A stretch of DNA of 64,000 nucleotides from Streptomyces sp. MJM8645 (GCF_001625365.1 NZ_LJJF01000002.1:806001-870000), one strand, 5' to 3'; positions 26,833 to 36,188 are shown, numbered from the stretch's first letter. Translations and numbers: made by a program. Notes: a model not told the origin generated them from the sequence alone.

Positions 26833-28530
26833 CTACCCGGACGGCTGGTGGAGCGAGCGGTAGTCGACCTTGCCGTTCCCGTTCCGGGGGAGGCCCGGCA
26901 GCCGCACCCAGCGCCGCGGAAGCATCGGATTCGGCAGGCTCGACCGCAGCGATGCGAACAGGTCGTCCTGAAGCGTCCCCGGCTCCGCCGCGTAATAGGC
27001 GACGAGCCGTGCCTCGCTTCCGGCGCCCTCCGCGACCACCGCGCACTCCGTCACACCGGGTATTCCGGAGACGGCGGCCTCCACCTCGTCCAGCTCGACG
27101 CGGACGCCGGCGAGCTTGACCTGCCGGTCGGCGCGCCCGGTGCAGTGGACCAGCCCATCGGCGAAGTAGGCCGTGTCCCCCGTGCGGTAGAGCCTGCCGG
27201 TGGGTGAGCGGGGGTCGAACTCGTCGACGAAGAACGATGCACCGGTGAGCTCCGGGTCGTTGACGTAGCCCGCCCCCACAGCGCACCCGCCCACCCACAG
27301 CTCTCCTGCTTCGCCGGGCTCTGCCGCCCTCCATCCGCCGTCTTCCCTGACCAGCAGATAGAGGGCTATGCCGGGTAGGGGGCCACCGGCCGGAAGCTGC
27401 GGCAGGGCCAGGTCCGCCGGCCTCACGTGGTGGAGCGCGACGTCGTCGGAGCACTCGCTCGCCCCGTAGGCGTTGAGGAGGTCGGTCCGCGGAAGCGCTC
27501 GTAGGAGCGCCGCCGCCAGCCCGGGGTCGAGCCGCTCACCCGTCGAGACGAGGCATCGCAGGTCGGGCAGGGTCGGGCCGGAGCGGCGGGCCGCCTGCGC
27601 GTCCCGCACGATCCAGCCGACCACGGTGGGGACCAGCTCCATCACGGTGATCCCCCGGCTCTCGGCGTAGCCCACGAGGCGGCGGGCGAACCGGAGGTCC
27701 GCCTCGGGAACCACCACGACGGACCCGCCCACGAGCAGGACGGCGAGCATCTGCCAGACGGAGATGACGTGGACCGGCGGCGCGGTGAAGGCGACCCGGT
27801 CCGCTGCTGTCAGCCGCAGCGCGCCGACCATCGACCGGAGGTGGTTCATCATCCCGAGCTGCTCCACCACCGCGCCCTTCGGCCGGCCGGTGGTTCCGGA
27901 GGTGTGGATGACATAGCGCGCCTCGTCGTCCGGCGGTTCGGTCGACAGCGCGAACGACGGCGCGAACAACGGCGCCTCGGCTGTGGACCCCGGTGGCGTC
28001 AGCACCGCGATGGAGGCCTCGGCCGCCGCCGCGCGGAGCGGACTCCCGGCCGCCCCCGACAGGGCGTCGAGCAGGAACAGGCATCGGGGCCGGGCGTTCT
28101 CCAGCACCTCCGCCAGCCGGGCCTCGGGCCACCCGGGATCGATCGGCACGTACGTCGCACCCAGGCTCTCGACGGCCAGGAACACGGCGACGGTGTCCGC
28201 GCCCCGGGGGCCGGCGACGGCGATCCGGTCGGCGGAGCCGCACCCTTCGCCGAGGAGGGCTGCACGGATCTGACGGACCCGGACGCACAGGTGGTGGTAG
28301 GTGATCTCCTCCGAATCCGCCACCACGGCGACGCGGCCCGCGTCCTCGGCCGCCAGCTCACTGACGCGGGCCCAGACGGTCCTCGTTTCCCCGCCCCGGC
28401 CCGCGCGCTCGGTCCCCCTCAGAGCACGGCGGACCGCCGACGGCGCCTCGTCGGCGAGCATCGGCAGCCGGTGCAGTCCGGCGCTTCGAGACCGGCATGC
28501 TGGGACGCCGGTGTCGACGGGGTGCTCCAT
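26833..28530 (-). CDS. Stand-alone adenylation enzyme (ANL superfamily), non-canonical pocket
   Basis: A 565-residue AMP-forming ligase without a carrier domain. Core motifs seen: A3 VIHTSGTTGRPKGA, A5 NAYGASECSDD, A7 LYRTGDTAYF, A8 GRADRQVKLAGVRVELDEVE and A10 NGNGKVDY. Motif A4, normally FDASVWE in amino-acid activators, reads VHVISVWQ, so Val255 replaces the Asp that holds the alpha-amino group. This suggests an aryl, keto, hydroxy or beta-amino acid substrate (inference). The ATG at 28530 has a strong GGAGGAGG site. It is the last gene of the operon and would load the small carrier protein encoded at 37499-37768. Confidence 0.8.
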   Translation of the reverse strand: MEHPVDTGVPACRSRSAGLHRLPMLADEAPSAVRRALRGTERAGRGGETRTVWARVSELAAEDAGRVAVVADSEEITYHHLCVRVRQIRAALLGEGCGSADRIAVAGPRGADTVAVFLAVESLGATYVPIDPGWPEARLAEVLENARPRCLFLLDALSGAAGSPLRAAAAEASIAVLTPPGSTAEAPLFAPSFALSTEPPDDEARYVIHTSGTTGRPKGAVVEQLGMMNHLRSMVGALRLTAADRVAFTAPPVHVISVWQMLAVLLVGGSVVVVPEADLRFARRLVGYAESRGITVMELVPTVVGWIVRDAQAARRSGPTLPDLRCLVSTGERLDPGLAAALLRALPRTDLLNAYGASECSDDVALHHVRPADLALPQLPAGGPLPGIALYLLVREDGGWRAAEPGEAGELWVGGCAVGAGYVNDPELTGASFFVDEFDPRSPTGRLYRTGDTAYFADGLVHCTGRADRQVKLAGVRVELDEVEAAVSGIPGVTECAVVAEGAGSEARLVAYYAAEPGTLQDDLFASLRSSLPNPMLPRRWVRLPGLPRNGNGKVDYRSLHQPSG

Positions 28531-28669
28531 GGATGTCCTCCTCCGTTCAACGCGGGTGCGACGCGGGCCGGGAGCGACCGGCGACCAGCTGTCGCGTCAT
28601 GTCCTTGGTCCAGGGCCAGGGCTCGTCCGGTGGATCCCTGCGGGTCCGCCACGATCCACCGGAACCGCC

Positions 28670-30523
28670 CTACCGGGGAAGGTCCGCGCCCGGCTGGGCG
28701 AACTGCGCCCGGTACAGACGGGCGTACGCGCCACCGGCGGCGAGCAGCTCCGGGTGCCGTCCCTGTTCCACGATCGAGCCGTTCTGCAGGACGAGAATGG
28801 CGTCCGCGTCGCGCACCGTGGACAGCCGGTGGGCGATCACGAAGCAGGTGCGCCCCTCGCTCAGCCGCGCCATGGCCCGTCGGACCAACAGCTCGGTCCG
28901 CGTGTCCACCGCGCTCGTGGCCTCGTCGAGCACCAGGATCGCCGGGTCGGCCAGGAACGCCCGGGCGATGGTGATCAACTGGCTCTCCCCCGCGCTGATC
29001 CCGGCGTTCTCGCCGTCGAGTACGGTGTCGTACCCGTCCGGCAGCGTGCGGATGAAGTGGTCCGCGTGGGCGGACCTGGCAGCCAGCTCTATCTGCTCCC
29101 GGGTGGCGCCCTCCCGGCCGTACCCGATGTTGTCCGCGATCGATCCTTCGAAGAGCCACGTGTCCTGGAGCACCGCACCGATGTGACGCCGCAGAGTGGC
29201 GCGCTGCAGCTCCCTGAGGTCGACTCCGTTGAGCGTGATCCGCCCTCCGGTGACGTCGTAGAAGCGCAGCAGCAGGTTGACCAGGGTCGTCTTGCCGGCG
29301 CCCGTGGGCCCGACCACGGCGATCGTCCTCCCGGGCTCGACCGTCAGCGAGAAGTCCTCGATCAGCGGGCTCTTCGGCTCGTACCTGAAGCCGACCGACT
29401 CGAAGCGGATCAGACCCCGACCCACGACTTGCCCTCGTTCGACGGCGTCCGGCGTCTCCTCGACGGCGTCCAGCAGCTCGAAGACCCGGCCGGCCGAGAC
29501 GACGCCCGACTGCACCACCCCGGCGAGACTGGTCACCTGGGTCAGTGGTCCGCTGAGCTGCCGCGCGTACTGGATGAACGCCTGGACGTCGCCGATCGAC
29601 ATCGTTCCGGAGATCACCCGCAGGCAGCCGACCACGGCGACCACGACATAGCCCAGGTTGTTGACGAAGGTCATCACCGGCTGGCTGCTTCCGCTGAACA
29701 GCTGTGCCTGGTAGGCGGATCTGAACACGGCCTCGTTGTGCTCCCGGAAGACTGCCGCCGACCGCTCGCCCTGGTCGAACGCCTTGACCAGGGTGTGGCT
29801 GGCGTACATCTCCTCGACGTGGGCGTTCAGCCGGCCCATCGCGTTCCACTGCTCGGTGAGGCGGGGTTGCGCCCGTCGGCCGAGCAGCGCGGTGGCCGCC
29901 ATCGCCGCGGGCACCACCATGAGGGCGATCACCGCGAGCAGCGGGGACAGCCGGAGCATCACCACCACCAGGCCCAGGATCAGCAGCACCGAATTGGTCA
30001 GCTGGCTGAGGGTCTGCTGCAGGGTCTGGACGATGTTGTCGACGTCGTGCGTGATCCGGCTGAGGACCTCGCCGCGCCGGTGCGTGTCGAAGTAGGCGAG
30101 CGGAAGCCGGGCCAACTTCGCCTCGGCGTCCGAACGGAGCCGGTAGGCGGAACGCTGGATGGCCTTGGTCGCCTGTCGGCCCTGCAGTACCCAGCAGAGC
30201 CCGGAGAGGCCGTACACACCGAGTGCGAGCGAGAGGACCCCGGCCACGGGGGCGAGGCCGCCGCCGCCCTGCCCCGGGCCGGAGCCCGACGGCCGCGGCG
30301 CCGTTGCCATCGCCACGATCAGGTCGGTGGCGCGCCCCAACAGCAGGGGTCCGGCCACGTTCAGCGTGATGCTCGCGAGCCCGAGGACGAGCATCAGCAC
30401 GAACGGCCTTTGCAGGCCCACCAGTTCCAGCAACCGACGCGCGGTGGCCAGGAATTCGCCCCGCGGCGGGCCCGTGGGCGTACCCGACCCGGTCCGGGCC
30501 TTCTTCGACCGTCCGACGCTCAC
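28670..30523 (-). CDS. ABC exporter half-transporter (canonical Walker B, degenerate signature)
   Basis: A 617-residue fusion of a six-helix type IV exporter domain (about residues 35-345) and an ATPase domain. Walker A is VGPTGAGKTT and Walker B with its catalytic Glu is ILVLDEATSAVD. The signature is degenerate (ISAGESQLITIAR instead of LSGGQ). The partner gene has the reverse defect, so the two form a heterodimer with one consensus catalytic site, as in TmrAB or BmrCD. The GTG start overlaps the partner's stop by 4 bp. It likely exports the product of the surrounding cluster. Confidence 0.88.
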   Translation of the reverse strand: MSVGRSKKARTGSGTPTGPPRGEFLATARRLLELVGLQRPFVLMLVLGLASITLNVAGPLLLGRATDLIVAMATAPRPSGSGPGQGGGGLAPVAGVLSLALGVYGLSGLCWVLQGRQATKAIQRSAYRLRSDAEAKLARLPLAYFDTHRRGEVLSRITHDVDNIVQTLQQTLSQLTNSVLLILGLVVVMLRLSPLLAVIALMVVPAAMAATALLGRRAQPRLTEQWNAMGRLNAHVEEMYASHTLVKAFDQGERSAAVFREHNEAVFRSAYQAQLFSGSSQPVMTFVNNLGYVVVAVVGCLRVISGTMSIGDVQAFIQYARQLSGPLTQVTSLAGVVQSGVVSAGRVFELLDAVEETPDAVERGQVVGRGLIRFESVGFRYEPKSPLIEDFSLTVEPGRTIAVVGPTGAGKTTLVNLLLRFYDVTGGRITLNGVDLRELQRATLRRHIGAVLQDTWLFEGSIADNIGYGREGATREQIELAARSAHADHFIRTLPDGYDTVLDGENAGISAGESQLITIARAFLADPAILVLDEATSAVDTRTELLVRRAMARLSEGRTCFVIAHRLSTVRDADAILVLQNGSIVEQGRHPELLAAGGAYARLYRAQFAQPGADLPR

Positions 30524-32343
30524 GTCGTCCGCTCCTCGTCCAGCTGGGATGCGACGATCTCGCGGTACACCGGGTTCGAGGCCAGCAACGCGTCGTGAGT
30601 CCCGGTACCGACCACCGCCCCGGCATCCAGGACGACGATGCGGTCCGCGTTCCGCACGGTTGCCACCCGCTGTGCCACCACGACGACCGCGGCGCCGGCG
30701 GCCTCCACGGCCAGGGCCGCGCGCAGCCGCGCCTCGGTGGTGGAGTCGAGCGCCGAGAACGCGTCGTCGAACAGATAGATCTGCGGACGGTGCACCAGCA
30801 CCCTGGCGATCGCGAGCCGTTGTCGCTGCCCACCGGAGAAGTTGGTGCCGCCCTGCGCGACCGGTGTGTCGAGGCCCTCGTCCAGCGCCTCGACGAACTC
30901 CTTCGCCTGCGCGACCGCGAGTGCGTTCCAGAGCTCCTCGTCCGTGGCGTCGGGCCGTCCGAAGCGCAGATTCGAAGCGATCGAACCGGAGACCAGCGAG
31001 GCGTTCTGCGGTACGAGACCGACCGAACGACGCAGCACCGACTGGTCCAGGTCCCGTACGTCCTCGCCCCCTACGCGCACCTGACCGGCCGTCGCGTCGG
31101 CGAGTCGCGGCACGAGCCCGAGCAGTGTGCTCTTCCCGCTGCCGGTCGATCCCACGACGGCCGTCGTCTCGCCCGGCGCCGCGGTGAGGTCCACGTCGCG
31201 CAGAACGGCCTCCTGGGCGCCCGCGTAGCGGAAGGAGACGCCGCGCAGCTCAAGGTGTCCCGGCCGCGGCTGGGCGTGGAGGGGCTGCCCGGCCGGCCGG
31301 ACACTGGACTCGGTGGTGAGGACCTCGGCAATGCGTGCGGCGCAGATCTCGGCCCGCGGTACCGCCATGAGCGTGAAGGTGGCGGTGATCACGGCGACCA
31401 GGATGAGCGTCAAGTACCCGAGGAAGGCGGTGAGTGCGCCGACCTGGAGGCCGCCGTCCCGGATCCGGTACGCCCCCAGCCAGAGCAGCACCACGCCGAA
31501 CAGGTTCACCAGTGTCGCCGCCAGTGGAAACATCGAGGACGTCAACAGGCCGGCCCGCACCGAGTGGTGGGTGAGCTCCGTGTTGGCCCGGGTGAACCGC
31601 TGCCGCTCGAACTCGTCCCGCGCGAACGCGCGGATCACCCGGATTCCGGTGACCTGCTCCCGCAGGACCCGGTTCACCACGTCCATGCCCCGCTGCATGC
31701 CGGCGAAGTGCGGCCGCAGTCGGCGCACGACCAGGGCCACGGGCAGACCGAGCAGCGGGACCACGGCGAACAGGGCCAGGGCCATCGGCACGTCCTGTCC
31801 GAGAGCGAGCACGACACCGCCGACGGCCGTGATCGGTGCGGCGACGAGGCCGGTCAGTGCCGCCGACACCAGGTTCTGGACCTGCTGGACGTCGTTGGTG
31901 GTACGGGTGATGAGCGACGCCGTACCGAAGTTGCCGACCTCACGGGAGGAGAAGCCCTGCACCCGCTGGAAGACCTCCGCTCTGATGTCGCGGCCGACCG
32001 CCATCGCGATCCGCGCGCCCAGCCCGACGGCGCCCAACGCGCAGCCGACCTGGAGGAGGGAGACGACGAGCATGAGGCCTCCCCGCCGCAGGACGAAGGC
32101 CGGGTCGGCACCGAGCGCGCCGTCGTCGATGATGTCGGCGCTCAGCCTCGGCAGGTAGAGCAGGGCGACCGTCTGCACGAGCTGCAGGGCCATCAGGGAC
32201 ACGAGTTCGCGTCGGTACGGTCGCAAGCCGTTCCGGACGAGGGCGGCCAACGAGCGGGCTCGGGCCCGTCCGCCGGGCACCGGCGGCGGCGTCTCGGCCG
32301 GCGGCGGTGGTGGTCGCCTCGCAGCGCGCGTCGTCATCGGCAT
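30520..32343 (-). CDS. ABC exporter half-transporter (consensus signature, degenerate Walker B)
   Basis: A 607-residue membrane-ATPase fusion. A Pro-rich N-terminus precedes the six membrane helices. The ATPase has Walker A VGSTGSGKST and a consensus signature NFSGGQRQRLAIAR, but Walker B ends LFDDAFSALD, with Asp in place of the catalytic Glu. With the following gene it makes an asymmetric heterodimer. ATG codons at 32343 and 32337 are both possible; AAGG is better spaced for 32337. The gene starts 28 bp after the nucleotidyltransferase stop and belongs to the same operon. Confidence 0.88.
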   Translation of the reverse strand: MPMTTRAARRPPPPPAETPPPVPGGRARARSLAALVRNGLRPYRRELVSLMALQLVQTVALLYLPRLSADIIDDGALGADPAFVLRRGGLMLVVSLLQVGCALGAVGLGARIAMAVGRDIRAEVFQRVQGFSSREVGNFGTASLITRTTNDVQQVQNLVSAALTGLVAAPITAVGGVVLALGQDVPMALALFAVVPLLGLPVALVVRRLRPHFAGMQRGMDVVNRVLREQVTGIRVIRAFARDEFERQRFTRANTELTHHSVRAGLLTSSMFPLAATLVNLFGVVLLWLGAYRIRDGGLQVGALTAFLGYLTLILVAVITATFTLMAVPRAEICAARIAEVLTTESSVRPAGQPLHAQPRPGHLELRGVSFRYAGAQEAVLRDVDLTAAPGETTAVVGSTGSGKSTLLGLVPRLADATAGQVRVGGEDVRDLDQSVLRRSVGLVPQNASLVSGSIASNLRFGRPDATDEELWNALAVAQAKEFVEALDEGLDTPVAQGGTNFSGGQRQRLAIARVLVHRPQIYLFDDAFSALDSTTEARLRAALAVEAAGAAVVVVAQRVATVRNADRIVVLDAGAVVGTGTHDALLASNPVYREIVASQLDEERTT

Positions 32344-32371
32344 CCTTGCACCGTCCCGTTCCCGAGCCGCG

Positions 32372-33562
32372 TCACACCACGGCCCGTGGGCCCGGCACGG
32401 TGCTTCGCGCCTTCGGCGTCCGCGACCTCCTGGGGTTGAACAACCGATCCGCGAAGCCCTGTTCCCAGCGGTCGGGCCGGCCGTCCAGTACGCCGTACGT
32501 CTCCAGCAGATCCGGATCGGCCGGCCCGAACTCCGCGGTCAGCGCCGGCGGAACCCCGTCGGGGAACACCTGCCCGGTGTGGTGCAGCGCGTAGCGGATG
32601 CTGTCCACACAGCCGTACCGCCGGACCCGCGACACCAGGGTTTCCAGCTGTTCGCCGGACAGCCGGTGCAGCAACTGGACGAGATCGAGGAACTTGAGGA
32701 TCGTCAGGTCCTTGCCGATCTCGATGTACATCAGCGTCGTCGCCTCGACGTGCAGTTGGACGCAGACGTCGATGAACTGGTCCACGGCATCGAGCCTGCG
32801 GCTCGCCTCGCCGAAGAGCACGGCGTCGACCGCGCGGGCCAGGATCTCGGCGGGATCGACCACCGCCCCGGAACCGGGCTGGAACACGTTGAAGCACGGA
32901 TCCAGCACGAACACCTCGACGTCGTCACGTTGGGCCGGCTTGAGGTAGGGAAGCGTCGAATTGGCCAGGCTGACCTTCCACACCATCTGCGTCCGCCGGT
33001 CGAAGGGCACCACCAGCTCGGCGTTGCCCGAGAGATGACCCTGTCGGTAGCCCAGCCCTTCGACGACCGAGGTGAACTCCGGCAGCGAGTCCCTGCTCAG
33101 CAGCACGTCGAGATCGCCCATCCGGCGCAGTCCCACATCGCCGTAGACGCCCTCGGTGAGCACCGGTCCCTTGCGGATCGCGTAGTCGAGACCGCCGGCG
33201 TTCAGACCCCGGATCACCTTGGCGTACTCGTCGGCGAGCGCGTGGTTGCGTCGCCGGTTCCCCTCGTAGGCGTACGCGTAGATCCAGCGGTAAGGAGCCA
33301 GGCTGCGCCCGTCCTCGGAGTGGACCAGGCGGTACGTCAGGAGATTGCGCCCGATGAGCGGCAGGACCCCGTGCCGGCACGCCTGGTCGACCAGCAGCCC
33401 CCAGTCGAGGTCCTGGCCGTTGGCCGTCAGGAAGCGGAAGATCCGTTGCTGCTGCGCCGGCTCCAACCGCGGACGGGCGAGCGCCAGCAGCAGCCTCGCC
33501 TCCGGGGACAGGTCTTCCAGGCAGCCGTGCGCCAGGGAGTCGTCGATCGGGCTGTCGGTCAC
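32372..33562 (-). CDS. Nucleotidyltransferase-family protein (PF14907-like)
   Basis: A 396-residue protein. The core segment YAIRKGPVLTEGVYGDVGLR then MGDLDVLLSRD has the G-x-D-x-D nucleotidyltransferase signature as it appears in PF14907, the 'uncharacterised nucleotidyltransferase' family. Relatives occur in natural-product clusters; for example, one elongates sugars on a phosphorylated lasso peptide. The C-terminal half is helical (LDAVDQFIDVCVQLHVEATT). The start is GTG 33562, which overlaps the preceding stop as GTGA and has an excellent GGAGGAG site. Its substrate here could be a phosphorylated or carrier-bound intermediate; that is speculative. Confidence 0.75.
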   Translation of the reverse strand: MTDSPIDDSLAHGCLEDLSPEARLLLALARPRLEPAQQQRIFRFLTANGQDLDWGLLVDQACRHGVLPLIGRNLLTYRLVHSEDGRSLAPYRWIYAYAYEGNRRRNHALADEYAKVIRGLNAGGLDYAIRKGPVLTEGVYGDVGLRRMGDLDVLLSRDSLPEFTSVVEGLGYRQGHLSGNAELVVPFDRRTQMVWKVSLANSTLPYLKPAQRDDVEVFVLDPCFNVFQPGSGAVVDPAEILARAVDAVLFGEASRRLDAVDQFIDVCVQLHVEATTLMYIEIGKDLTILKFLDLVQLLHRLSGEQLETLVSRVRRYGCVDSIRYALHHTGQVFPDGVPPALTAEFGPADPDLLETYGVLDGRPDRWEQGFADRLFNPRRSRTPKARSTVPGPRAVV

Positions 33563-34674
33563 TGCTCTCCTCCGTGCGTGTCCGGGTTGGTTCGACCACC
33601 CGCGACGGCGCGGTCGGATGCCTCGCTGATCTCGTCCCGGTAGCGCTCGGCTCGAACGATGACCCTGTGCAGGACCTCGACCACGCGTACCGGATGCAGG
33701 CCGTAGCCGGTCTCGCCGGTCACCATGAGCGCGTCGGCCCCGTCGATGACCGCATTGGCGATGTCCGACACCTCGGCCCGGGTGGGCAGGGTGCTCCGGC
33801 GCATCGAGTGCAGGAGCTGGGTGGCGACCACGGAGAGCCTGCCCCGGCCGGCGCACTCCGCCACGATCCGCTTCTGCGCCATCGGGACGTCCTCGAACGG
33901 GATCTCGACGGCCAGATCTCCGCGCGCCACCATCAGGCCGTCGAAGGCCGAGGCCAGTGACGGCAGCGAAGCCAGGGCGTCAGGGTGCTCGACCTTGCCG
34001 ATGACCAGCTGGTCGGGCGCGATCGCGTGGACCGCCGCGTAGTCGTCGGCGGAGGCGGCGAAGGAGAGCGCCACCAGGTCGACGCCGAGTGCTCGGGCGA
34101 ACTCCAGGTCGTCGGCGTCCCGTTCGCAGAGCCCGGCGGGGACGGTGGTCGCCCCCGGGATCGTGACGCCGCGGCCCGACGTCACCGGACCGCCCTGGAC
34201 GACCGTGCACCGCAGCTCGGACGCGGATGCCGCCGTCACGGCCAGGACGATCGCACCGTCGTCGATCAGCACCTCGGCGCCAGGGCGGAGCCGCTCCGGC
34301 TGCCACGGATGCGTGGTCCAGGTGCGATGGGACGCCGCCTCGACCGGCTTGGCACACAGCGTGACGACCTCGCCCGGTTGCCACTGCGCCTGGCCGTCCG
34401 GGAGCGCCCCGAGCCGGTTCTTCCTCCCCTGGAGGTCGGCGAGCAGAAGGACCCGCCGGCCGATGTCGGCCGACACCTCGCGGATGTCGCGCACGGCGGC
34501 CGCATGCTGCTCGCGGGTGCCGTTGCCCATGCTCAGACGGACGACGTCCACACCGGCCCGCAGGACGTTCTCCAGGCAGGGCCGCGTCCCGCTGACCGGG
34601 CCGAGTGTCGCGATGATGGCGGTCCGCCGCCCGGGAAAGCTGCTCAGCACAGTCGGAGGTCCTTTACGCTGCAT
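33559..34674 (-). CDS. Pyruvate kinase-like protein, altered cation/phosphate site
   Basis: A 371-residue pyruvate kinase homologue with the TIM barrel and lid (B) domain but no C-terminal allosteric domain; normal enzymes are about 470. Conserved: the catalytic Lys and Glu in IGKVEHPDAL, GLMVARGDLAVEIP, VVATQLLHSM and PTRAEVSDIANAVIDGADAL. Altered: the usual RLNFSHG is RLSMGNG (Arg46 kept; Ser48, Gly50, Asn51 replace Asn, Ser, His), and LLDTKGPE is LLADLQGR. These positions hold K+ and phosphate in classical enzymes. It may therefore use another substrate or ion. I choose ATG 34674 (GGGAG site); GTG 34650 is an alternative. It overlaps genes on both sides. Confidence 0.82.
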   Translation of the reverse strand: MQRKGPPTVLSSFPGRRTAIIATLGPVSGTRPCLENVLRAGVDVVRLSMGNGTREQHAAAVRDIREVSADIGRRVLLLADLQGRKNRLGALPDGQAQWQPGEVVTLCAKPVEAASHRTWTTHPWQPERLRPGAEVLIDDGAIVLAVTAASASELRCTVVQGGPVTSGRGVTIPGATTVPAGLCERDADDLEFARALGVDLVALSFAASADDYAAVHAIAPDQLVIGKVEHPDALASLPSLASAFDGLMVARGDLAVEIPFEDVPMAQKRIVAECAGRGRLSVVATQLLHSMRRSTLPTRAEVSDIANAVIDGADALMVTGETGYGLHPVRVVEVLHRVIVRAERYRDEISEASDRAVAGGRTNPDTHGGEQ

Positions 34675-35465
34675 CGGTGGTACTCCCGGTGGAAGCCCTC
34701 CGGATCCGTCATCGCCACCGGCGTCACCCCGTGGAGGACTCCGGCGGTCGGCAGGTTGTTCACGAAGACGATCCGATCGGGCCCCAGCGCCCCGACGGTC
34801 GTTCCGCACTCGGCCAACGCCGACTCGCAGTGGTCGGCCCGCAGCACGGGCTTGCGGCCGCCGGTGAGTTCGTCGGACCACTCGAAGACCTCGTCGAAGC
34901 GCAGCGAACGCTGACGCAGGTACGGACGCATGTCGATGAGTTGCAGCTCACCACCGGTGAAGCCGGTGACCGGACCGTACAGGTGCGAGAAGAGCAGCGC
35001 ATCGCAGTCGGTGTGGAAGCGCTTGAAGCTCCAGCTGGTGCCGTAGAGCTCGATCGGGATGGCACCGTCCGAGATGGTACCGACCTTGATCCGGAAGTCG
35101 CTCTCCTCGCCTCCGCGGGCGGTTCGGCGCCGGAACACCTCCCACACGGCGCGGAAGAGCGCTTGGTGGTAGGTCCGCGCCTGTTCCAGCGTGAAGTGGC
35201 GCGGGACACCGCTCACCAGGGCGGCCCCCGGGCCGGCCGGGTCGCCGCTCCTGGACAGCAGGTCCACGATCGCGGACGCGAGCTCCGCGCCGACCGCTTC
35301 CGGATGGACCGGAGCGGGGAGGTCCTCGCCCAGGGCGATCTCCCATCCCGCGAACGGCGCCCGGCGCTCCAGCGGCGGCTGGTCGGGCGGTTGGTCGGGC
35401 GGTTGGTCCGCCAGCGAACTCAGCGCGGATCTGCGCAGGGCCATCATGTCGGTACCCGAGCCCAT
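34644..35465 (-). CDS. Fe(II)/2-oxoglutarate-type dioxygenase homologue
   Basis: A 273-residue protein with a jelly-roll pattern resembling TauD/clavaminate synthase-like oxygenases. A facial triad can be proposed: His151 and Asp153 in KRFHTDCDALLFSH, and His245 in AGVLHGVTPVAM, followed by an Arg-rich segment (HREYHRCSVKDLR) for 2-oxoglutarate. Such enzymes hydroxylate, desaturate or chlorinate carrier-bound or free acids. The N-terminus carries three DQPP repeats, encoded by a 12-bp tandem repeat (about 35370-35410). The gene starts 3 bp after the adenylate kinase stop with a GAGG site. The family call is moderate because overall similarity is not obvious by eye. Confidence 0.6.
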   Translation of the reverse strand: MGSGTDMMALRRSALSSLADQPPDQPPDQPPLERRAPFAGWEIALGEDLPAPVHPEAVGAELASAIVDLLSRSGDPAGPGAALVSGVPRHFTLEQARTYHQALFRAVWEVFRRRTARGGEESDFRIKVGTISDGAIPIELYGTSWSFKRFHTDCDALLFSHLYGPVTGFTGGELQLIDMRPYLRQRSLRFDEVFEWSDELTGGRKPVLRADHCESALAECGTTVGALGPDRIVFVNNLPTAGVLHGVTPVAMTDPEGFHREYHRCSVKDLRLC

Positions 35466-35468
35466 CGG

Positions 35469-36188
35469 TCAGTCCTCCAGATCATCGGTCAGATCATCGG
35501 TCGAGTCGGGCACGTCGGCGTCCACGGCATCCACGGCATCCAGCGATTCCCACAGCGCGGCACGGACCTCGTCCGACGGGCGCGTTCCATCGACCTCGCG
35601 CAGGAGCGATCGCTCGGCGAAATAGGCGCGCAGGTCGCCGATGATGCGGTGGTAGTCGGCCAGACGCCGTTCGAAACTGGCTGCCGCGTCGTCTCGGCGA
35701 CGCATCACGCCGCCGCCGCAGCCAGGGCAGGCGGGGACGTCCGGGTCGTCCGTCATCGCTCCGCACTCCACGCAGAGACGGCGGTTCGCCACCCGGGTGC
35801 GTGCCGTGCCGTCCGGCACGGTCACGACGGCGAATCCGGTCACCCGCACGTCCCGGTCGGCAGCGGTGCGCAGCAGGTCGTCGCATTGCGGACGATCGCG
35901 GGGGTAGCCCTCCACTGCCACGACCCGCACGGCGGCCGGCAGGTGGTCGAGGAAGTGGGCGAACTCCAACCGCACGAGCTCGTCGGGGAGCAGTTCCTGA
36001 CGCAGCAGGGTCTCGCGCATCCGCGTGCCGAGCGGGTGGCCGGCCGCCGCGAGCCGGAGCCCGTAGTCACGCACGCCGAAGCGGGCCAGATCGGGGTGCC
36101 GGTCGTCGAGTGCCATCAGCGCCGTCGACTTTCCGGCGCCCGGCGGTCCGGTGACCAGGACGGCGTTCGGTGGAGTTCCGTTGCGCAT
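35469..36188 (-). CDS. Adenylate kinase homologue with zinc LID
   Basis: A 239-residue nucleoside monophosphate kinase. The P-loop is GPPGAGKST (14-22), the NMP-binding region has RDYGLR and VEGYPRDRPQ (93-101), and the LID has a four-cysteine zinc site (C139, C142, C154, C157) preceded by RVANRR. RRRDDAAASFERRLADYH matches the conserved arginines after the LID. All key adenylate kinase residues appear to be kept, so it should interconvert AMP, ADP and ATP. A dedicated copy inside a biosynthetic operon is unusual; it could recycle AMP made by the adenylation enzyme, or phosphorylate a pathway nucleotide. The C-terminus ends in an acidic Asp-rich tail. Confidence 0.82.
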   Translation of the reverse strand: MRNGTPPNAVLVTGPPGAGKSTALMALDDRHPDLARFGVRDYGLRLAAAGHPLGTRMRETLLRQELLPDELVRLEFAHFLDHLPAAVRVVAVEGYPRDRPQCDDLLRTAADRDVRVTGFAVVTVPDGTARTRVANRRLCVECGAMTDDPDVPACPGCGGGVMRRRDDAAASFERRLADYHRIIGDLRAYFAERSLLREVDGTRPSDEVRAALWESLDAVDAVDADVPDSTDDLTDDLED

